DNA from: Thermoleophilia bacterium
GTDB taxonomy: Bacteria > Actinomycetota > Thermoleophilia > RBG-16-64-13
Assembly: GCA_027493445.1 (NCBI GenBank)
Contig: JAOSKU010000001.1
Coordinates: 2,934,822-2,998,821 of the forward strand
Length of the DNA stretch: 64,000 bases
Direction: 5' to 3'
The notes beneath the pieces were generated by a model. That model saw only the letters and a program-made list of their open reading frames with translations, was not told the DNA's origin and did no database searches. This document shows positions 58,000 through 64,000 of this stretch, one piece after another. The position numbers were made by a program, and so were the translations under genes. How positions within the stretch are numbered: the first letter of the stretch is position 1; each line of letters begins with the position of its first letter.

Positions 58000-59337
58000 G
58001 TGGGAAGACCAGGGACCCGTCAAGAGCGATCGCCGGAGATCACGACCGTCGGCAAGCGACTGCGTAAGCTTCGCAAGGAGAAGGCCTTGACGCAGACGGA
58101 AGTGACTGGGGGTCAGTACTCGAAGGAGTACGTCAGCCAGGTCGAGCTTGGCAAGACCAGGCCTTCACGGAAAGCGGTGAAGCTCTTCGCCAAGTACCTG
58201 GACGTCGATGAGTCCTACTTCGAAACCGGCGTCGACCTCGCGGGCCGGGAACGCTTCGAGAATCTGATGGCCGACGGCGAGGCACAGATGGAACGCCGAG
58301 ACTACCCCGAGGCCGTGCGGATGTTCGAACAGGCCTACTCGATCGGTGAGAAAGCAGAGAACGAGCAGTTCACACGTCGGGCCGAAGTGGGCCGGGCGTG
58401 GGCTCTGCACTTCCAAGGACGGCAGCGCGAAGCCCTGGGCATCTTGGCCGACGCCCGCGCCTACTACGAGGATAAGCAGCGAGACGGCCTGGAGCTTGCG
58501 GAGGTTCTCTACAGGATGGGCTCCGCCCGCGAAGTCATGGGGGACCTCAAGCTGGCTATTCTGCTGCTGGAGGAGGCGCTCAAAACTCTGGACCGCTGCC
58601 CCATTCCGGCCGATCACGTGCGCGTGCGGGTCTTGCGGCGCATGGCCGCCATCAACGCTCGTCGCGGAGACCTGGAGGCGGGGCGTGAAGCGGCCGAAGC
58701 GGCCTTGGGGCTCGCCCGCCGCCTAGACGATAGACGAGCCGTGGCCGAGGCCTTCTGGCAGGCGGCGGTGCTGGAGGAGCGGCGGCGGGAGTTCACCCGG
58801 GCGACCGAGTATGCACTGCGCGCGCGCGATCTGCTCGCTGAGCTGAGCGACGTGGAGGGTATGGCCAGGTTGCTCGCCGACCTGGGAGAGATCAGGAACC
58901 GTATGGGCCGCCCGGCCGAGGCGGCGCCCCACTTCGAGGAAGGCCTGGAGCTGCTGAAGACGGTGGACGATCCGATCACGCGGTCGCAACTGCTCCGCGG
59001 CTTGGCCGAGGCTCGACTGGCCATGGGAGACACGGCACGCGCTCTGGAGAACGCCGGCAAGAGCCTGGCCATCATGGAGGGACGGGAGGACCACGTCGAG
59101 ATGGTGGGCCTCTCCCACCTGGTACGTGCCCGGGCATACATGAAAGATGGCCGGAACAAGGAGGCGCGAGCCGAGATTGATGCCGCCCAGGTCCTTCTAG
59201 CGGCGCCGGGACTCGCTCGGAGCCTGAGCAAGGCCCTCCTCGTGGAGGGCGATCTTCTGATGACGGAAGAGCGGCCGAGCGAGGCTTCTGCGGCCTTCCG
59301 TCGATCGAGCGAGCTGCTGCAGGAGCTGGTGTGTTGA
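58000..59337 (+). CDS. XRE-type HTH regulator with tetratricopeptide repeats
   Basis: The 445-residue protein has an N-terminal XRE HTH (VGKRLRKLRKEKALTQTEV, YSKEYVSQVELGKTRPSRKAVKLFAKYLD). About eight TPR-like helical pairs follow (RRDYPEAVRMFEQAYSIGEKA, LELAEVLYRMGSAREVMGDLK, MGRPAEAAPHFEEGLELL and others). This resembles quorum-peptide sensors of the RRNPP type and related regulators in Actinobacteria, where TPRs bind peptides or partners. No peptide gene was found next to it. GTG 58000 follows GAGAGGA. It starts a group with a SHOCT and a MarR gene. Confidence 0.9.
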   Translation: MGRPGTRQERSPEITTVGKRLRKLRKEKALTQTEVTGGQYSKEYVSQVELGKTRPSRKAVKLFAKYLDVDESYFETGVDLAGRERFENLMADGEAQMERRDYPEAVRMFEQAYSIGEKAENEQFTRRAEVGRAWALHFQGRQREALGILADARAYYEDKQRDGLELAEVLYRMGSAREVMGDLKLAILLLEEALKTLDRCPIPADHVRVRVLRRMAAINARRGDLEAGREAAEAALGLARRLDDRRAVAEAFWQAAVLEERRREFTRATEYALRARDLLAELSDVEGMARLLADLGEIRNRMGRPAEAAPHFEEGLELLKTVDDPITRSQLLRGLAEARLAMGDTARALENAGKSLAIMEGREDHVEMVGLSHLVRARAYMKDGRNKEARAEIDAAQVLLAAPGLARSLSKALLVEGDLLMTEERPSEASAAFRRSSELLQELVC

Positions 59338-59350
59338 CGCAGAGGAGACG

Positions 59351-59629
59351 ATGATTATGACCCAGTTCGACGAGGAGTTCGGGAAGAGAGCCGAGGATCT
59401 GCGCAAGGTGGCGGCCGACATGAGCCGTGAATTCCGCAAGGTAGCGGCCGATCTCCACGAGCAGATGCAGGTCTTCGCCGACGACCTGCGCAGGCGGGCC
59501 CGGGGCGACGCGCCCTTCGACCAGTCGGCCATCGAGAAGATCCGGGCGCTGGCCCAGCTGCGAGACGAGGGCATCCTGACCGACGAGGAATTCCAGGCGC
59601 AGAAACAGCGGCTTCTGGATCAGGTGTGA
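59351..59629 (+). CDS. SHOCT-domain protein, 92 aa
   Basis: The N-terminal two thirds form a charged amphipathic helix (EEFGKRAEDLRKVAADMSREF, RKVAADLHEQMQVFADDLRRR) likely to coil or coat a membrane. The end is a clear SHOCT motif: IEKIRALAQLRDEGILTDEEFQAQKQRLL. SHOCT domains are short oligomerisation modules of unclear role. It lies 13 nt after the HTH-TPR gene and its stop nearly overlaps the MarR gene frame, so the three are one unit. Confidence 0.88.
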   Translation: MIMTQFDEEFGKRAEDLRKVAADMSREFRKVAADLHEQMQVFADDLRRRARGDAPFDQSAIEKIRALAQLRDEGILTDEEFQAQKQRLLDQV

Positions 59630-59655
59630 CACGGACAAATGGAGATGATGCACAC

Positions 59656-60135
59656 ATGAGTGCTCTGATCAATGAGAAGGACCGCGTGGTGCGCGAGGTG
59701 CTCAAGCTGCTACCGGAGCTCGGCAAGGCCATCTCGCGGAGCATGCCCGCCCGCGCGCGTCACGAGGGCGTCTCGGCCGCTCAGGTGAAAGCCTTGGTCC
59801 ACCTATCGGAGTACGGACCCCAGACGATGGGCGAGCTCGCCGAAGGACTGCGTATCACCACGCCTTCTGCAACCGGGCTGATCAACCCGCTGGTGGAAAT
59901 GGGGCTCGTGGAGCGTGAACGCGACACAGAGGATCGGCGGGTGGTTCAGGTGCAGCTGACGAAGCCGGCCCGCAAACTTGCGGACGAGATCCTAGCGAAG
60001 CGCAGGGCCGAGGTGGAGGGCGCGTTGGCCGACATGGACGCCGAAGCGCGTGCGCACTTCCTCGAAGGTCTGCGCCGCCTCGCCGCCGTCTACGGCGGAG
60101 GCAACGGATCGGAGGCGTCCGAGAGCTCGGTGTAG
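59656..60135 (+). CDS. MarR-family transcriptional regulator
   Basis: The 159-residue protein has a winged HTH of MarR type: VSAAQVKALVHLSEYGPQTMGELAEGLRITTPSATGLINPLVEMGLVERERDTEDRRVVQVQLT, preceded by a dimer helix and followed by another (RAEVEGALADMDAEARAHFLEGLRRL). It would repress genes for drugs or envelope stress, with a small ligand releasing it. ATG 59656 was chosen for its GGAG; GTG 59626 extends the N-terminus by 10 residues. The gene after it encodes an isoprenoid enzyme. Confidence 0.9.
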   Translation: MSALINEKDRVVREVLKLLPELGKAISRSMPARARHEGVSAAQVKALVHLSEYGPQTMGELAEGLRITTPSATGLINPLVEMGLVERERDTEDRRVVQVQLTKPARKLADEILAKRRAEVEGALADMDAEARAHFLEGLRRLAAVYGGGNGSEASESSV

Positions 60136-60179
60136 AAGCCCCTCTGGCCCGCGGCCCTTCGGGCCGGGGCGACCGTGAG

Positions 60180-61340
60180 ATGACGCAGCCGGCGGTGCCC
60201 GCCGAGGAGCGCCGGGCGGCCGTCGCCCGTATGCTATCCTTGGCTTCACCGCCATGTTTCTCGGGTGGCGGGGCTCACTGCATCGGGAGCGTGCCTCCCG
60301 CGACCGCCGGGGGCTTCTTGGGCGTAGAGCTTTTCGTTGAGTATCTGGCCGAGGCCCGGCCGATCATCGACCAGAGATTACGCGAGTACCTGGCCGTTGC
60401 GCCGGCAGGTAGTCCGCTGCACACGTATCTCTACGGCATCCTCGATGAGTTCATTGCCCGAGGAGGCAAGCGCGTGCGTCCGGCCATGGCCATGATGGCC
60501 TGCGAGGCCGTCGGCGGCGACCCCCTCCGGGCCCTGCCCAGTGGATGCGCTGTTGAGTTCTTCCACGCCGCGGCACTCATCCACGACGACATCATGGACG
60601 GCAGCGAGCTGCGCCGGGAGGAGCAGTGCGCGCACATCGTCCACGGGGTCCCCTTGGCCATCAATACGGGCGACTTCGCGCTGGGCCTGGTCTGCACCAT
60701 CGTGGTACGCGATGCAGGCCTCGACGACGGCACGAAGATCGCCGTTCTCGACGCCATCGGGGAGATGAGCGCCCGCACCATCGAGGGCCAGGCCCTGGAT
60801 GTAGGGTGGGTGCGCGACGACGTCTACGACCTCGGCCCCGACGACTATCTGTTCATGGCGCTCGGCAAGACGGGCTACTACTCGGGTATCTCGCCCCTCA
60901 AGATCGGGGCGCTCATCGGGGGGGCCGGTGAGACCCAGCGCCAGGCCCTGGAGCACTTCGGCAAGAACTCGGCTATCGCTTTCCAGATCCAGGACGATCT
61001 GCTGAACATCTTGGGCGACGGCGCCATCACCGGCAAGGACTATCTGAACGACATCCTGGAGAGCAAGCGGACACTCATGGTGATCCACTGCCTGCAAGCG
61101 GCTGAGGGCGACGACCTCCGGAGACTGGCCGGTCTGCTGCGTCTGGGGCCGCGCAAATCGGCCGCTCAGGTGCAGGAGGTCGTGGACCTTCTCCATCGTT
61201 ACGAGTCGATCGACTATGCCCGCAACCTGGCACGCAATCTGATCCTGGAAGCGCGTTCCTACCTGGGTGCGCTCCCCAAGAGCAAGGCCAAGGAGGTTCT
61301 CGCGTCCATGGCCGATTTCTTCCTGGAACGCGAGAACTAG
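60180..61340 (+). CDS. Polyprenyl (E-isoprenyl diphosphate) synthase
   Basis: This family enzyme builds linear isoprenoid chains, for example the quinone side chain or carrier lipids. The substrate motifs are GGKRVRPAMAMMACEA, first DDxxD in ALIHDDIMDGSELRR, and second in FQIQDDLLNILGD; KTGYYSGISPLKIGALI lies between. The second motif is DDLLN rather than DDILD. The first 50 residues from ATG 60180 are unlike the family, so the true start may be further in, near FVEYLAEARPIID. The gap of 44 nt from the MarR gene suggests a shared transcript. Confidence 0.9.
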   Translation: MTQPAVPAEERRAAVARMLSLASPPCFSGGGAHCIGSVPPATAGGFLGVELFVEYLAEARPIIDQRLREYLAVAPAGSPLHTYLYGILDEFIARGGKRVRPAMAMMACEAVGGDPLRALPSGCAVEFFHAAALIHDDIMDGSELRREEQCAHIVHGVPLAINTGDFALGLVCTIVVRDAGLDDGTKIAVLDAIGEMSARTIEGQALDVGWVRDDVYDLGPDDYLFMALGKTGYYSGISPLKIGALIGGAGETQRQALEHFGKNSAIAFQIQDDLLNILGDGAITGKDYLNDILESKRTLMVIHCLQAAEGDDLRRLAGLLRLGPRKSAAQVQEVVDLLHRYESIDYARNLARNLILEARSYLGALPKSKAKEVLASMADFFLEREN

Positions 61341-61434
61341 GTCCCCGGTGGGTCGGAGGCGCCCGTGAGGGTGGTCGTGCAGCCGTGAGGTTGGTGTTGA
61401 CGGCCCCCGCCGGCGAGCGCCGGGAGGTGTCGTG

Positions 61435-62478
61435 ATGCGGCAGGCCCTGTTCCACGGACCGGGCGCCGTCCGCTTGGTCGAAGTGCCCATGCCGGTGCCC
61501 GGGCCGGGAGAGGTGCTGGTCAAGGTCGAAGTGGCGCTGGTTTGCGGCACCGACGCAAAGACCTTCCGGCGCGGCCATCCGCTCCTGCTGGAGCACGCCC
61601 CGGCTCCTTTCGGGCACGAGTACTGCGGGGTGGTGGTCGAGGTTGGGACGGAGGTGACCGCCTTCGCCGCAGGCGACCGGGTGGCCAGCGCGAACTCGGC
61701 CCCCTGCGGCCGCTGCTTCTTCTGCCGCCGCGACCAGTTCTCGCTGTGCGAGCACCTTCAGCCTCTCCTCAACGGCGCCTACGCTGACTACCTTCTGGTA
61801 CCGGCGCCCATCGTAGCGGTGAACATGTTCAAGGTACCCAAGCGCATGGCTCCGGGGCGGGCCGCCTTCCTCGAGCCTCTGGCCTGCGTGTTGAAGGGCC
61901 TGGAGGTCGGGGAGATCGGGCCGGGGACCACTGTGGGTGTGGTGGGCCTGGGCCCAATCGGTCTCCTGATGGTCTACGCCGCCTCCCACCGGGGAGCTCG
62001 GGTGATCGCCGTGGGCCGCAACGACCTGAAGCTCGAGACCGCCGGCCGGCTGGGCGCCGGCGCCCTGGTCGATTTGCGGGAACCGGGCGACGCTCTGGAG
62101 CGCATCCTGGAGTTGACCGATGAGGGCCGGGGAGTCGACGTGGCCATCGAAGCCGTCGGTCGGCCCGAGGTGTGGGATTTCGCCGTGAGCATGGTGCGCC
62201 GGGGCGGGGTGGTCAACTTCTTTGGGGGCTGCGAGGAGGGTAGCGTCGCGTGCGTGGATACCTACCGGCTCCACTACGAAGAGCTGCACCTGACGGCGGC
62301 CTTCCATCACACCCCCCGGCATGTGCGTATGGCCATGGATGTGCTCGCCAATCGAGATTTCCCCGACGAGGCTCTGACCACCCACCGGTATACTCTCGAG
62401 GAGCTGGTGACGCCGCTTCGTGTCATGAACAAGGAGCTCGCGGTCGAAGGCTTCATCAAGGCGGCGGTGACGCCGTAG
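61435..62478 (+). CDS. Zinc-dependent medium-chain alcohol dehydrogenase
   Basis: The 347-residue enzyme is an MDR/threonine-dehydrogenase-like oxidoreductase. The catalytic zinc site is CGTDAKTFRRGHPLLLEHAPAPFGHEYCG, and four structural zinc cysteines are in CGRCFFCRRDQFSLCEH. The NAD(P) motif is VGVVGLGPIGLLMVYAASHRG. The substrate cannot be told, although sorbitol- or threonine-type alcohols are typical. ATG 61435 follows GGGAGGTG, with GTG 61432 as alternative. selA follows 76 nt later. Confidence 0.92.
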   Translation: MRQALFHGPGAVRLVEVPMPVPGPGEVLVKVEVALVCGTDAKTFRRGHPLLLEHAPAPFGHEYCGVVVEVGTEVTAFAAGDRVASANSAPCGRCFFCRRDQFSLCEHLQPLLNGAYADYLLVPAPIVAVNMFKVPKRMAPGRAAFLEPLACVLKGLEVGEIGPGTTVGVVGLGPIGLLMVYAASHRGARVIAVGRNDLKLETAGRLGAGALVDLREPGDALERILELTDEGRGVDVAIEAVGRPEVWDFAVSMVRRGGVVNFFGGCEEGSVACVDTYRLHYEELHLTAAFHHTPRHVRMAMDVLANRDFPDEALTTHRYTLEELVTPLRVMNKELAVEGFIKAAVTP

Positions 62479-62554
62479 AAGGGGCCGGCGACGGAAGGTG
62501 CGGCGGCGACGAGTTGGTCGCGTCCGGTTCCCATTCGAGATGCAGGAGGGCGCA

Positions 62555-64000
<1,446 letters not shown>

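Overview
The window is one high-GC bacterial segment that best fits a deep-branching, probably anaerobic or facultative member of the Actinomycetota. This is an inference. It rests on a class E sortase, threonine-rich low-complexity linkers, a translational-style T-box before a type-2-like ileS, a minimal iscS-iscU pair, ParA/ParB at the left edge, and many multiheme c-type cytochromes with SelA and HypC. No phage, plasmid, CRISPR array or complete IS element was seen.

Layout. 0-7.6 kb: end of parA, parB, a SIMPL lipoprotein, a roadblock-domain gene pair, a membrane HExxH peptidase, a YbaK protein, a MeTr-like pterin-binding methyltransferase and iscS-iscU. 7.8-11.5 kb: an electron-transfer operon (seven-CxxCH membrane cytochrome, Rieske, split cytochrome b, tetraheme cytochrome). 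11.7-14.3 kb: a SufR-like regulator divergent from a small siroheme reductase and a DUF166 protein. 14.5-19.5 kb: a heme-c diguanylate cyclase, a DUF4388 protein, a ferredoxin, a PAP2 protein and a methionine-synthase-like protein. 19.5-25.3 kb: transglutaminase/DUF58/MoxR and a second cysteine desulfurase-like gene. 25.6-27.1 kb: an S-layer-homology diheme cytochrome. 28.1-31.8 kb: T-box and ileS. 31.8-38.3 kb: housekeeping (methyltransferase, TPR proteins, lipid kinase, PHP phosphatase, lepB, dtd, mtaB). 38.4-44 kb: an L,D-transpeptidase, a Thr-rich multiheme cytochrome and a GtrA/glycosyltransferase/GT-C-like set. 44.7-47.3 kb: a mercury-type operon. 47.4-55.6 kb: tRNA-Ala, CPBP protease, hypC, slipin/NfeD, Asp23, phosphoesterase and others. 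55.9-64 kb: CpsB phosphatase, sortase, HTH-TPR and MarR regulators, polyprenyl synthase, a zinc dehydrogenase and selA.

Two signals cut across the gene list. First, a dispersed intergenic repeat (about 160 bp full length, about 75 bp short form) occurs in at least 15 full, short or truncated traces. The ends of each copy are complementary to each other, but the end sequence differs between copies (GAGCTCG, GGCTGCTGA or CGCTCG types) while the core stays the same. Several copies begin exactly at a stop codon, one is nested inside another, and two are tandem. This looks like a mobile or structured element that occupies terminator positions, and I do not recognise it. Second, ten genes, including the single ileS seen here, carry 1-nt frame interruptions, almost all in G or C runs. 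That pattern fits consensus indel errors better than real gene decay.

Functionally, the cytochromes suggest electron flow from quinol through a b6c-type complex and membrane multiheme proteins to cell-wall or S-layer cytochromes, with a heme-bearing c-di-GMP sensor nearby. The link between these parts is inferred from content, not demonstrated.
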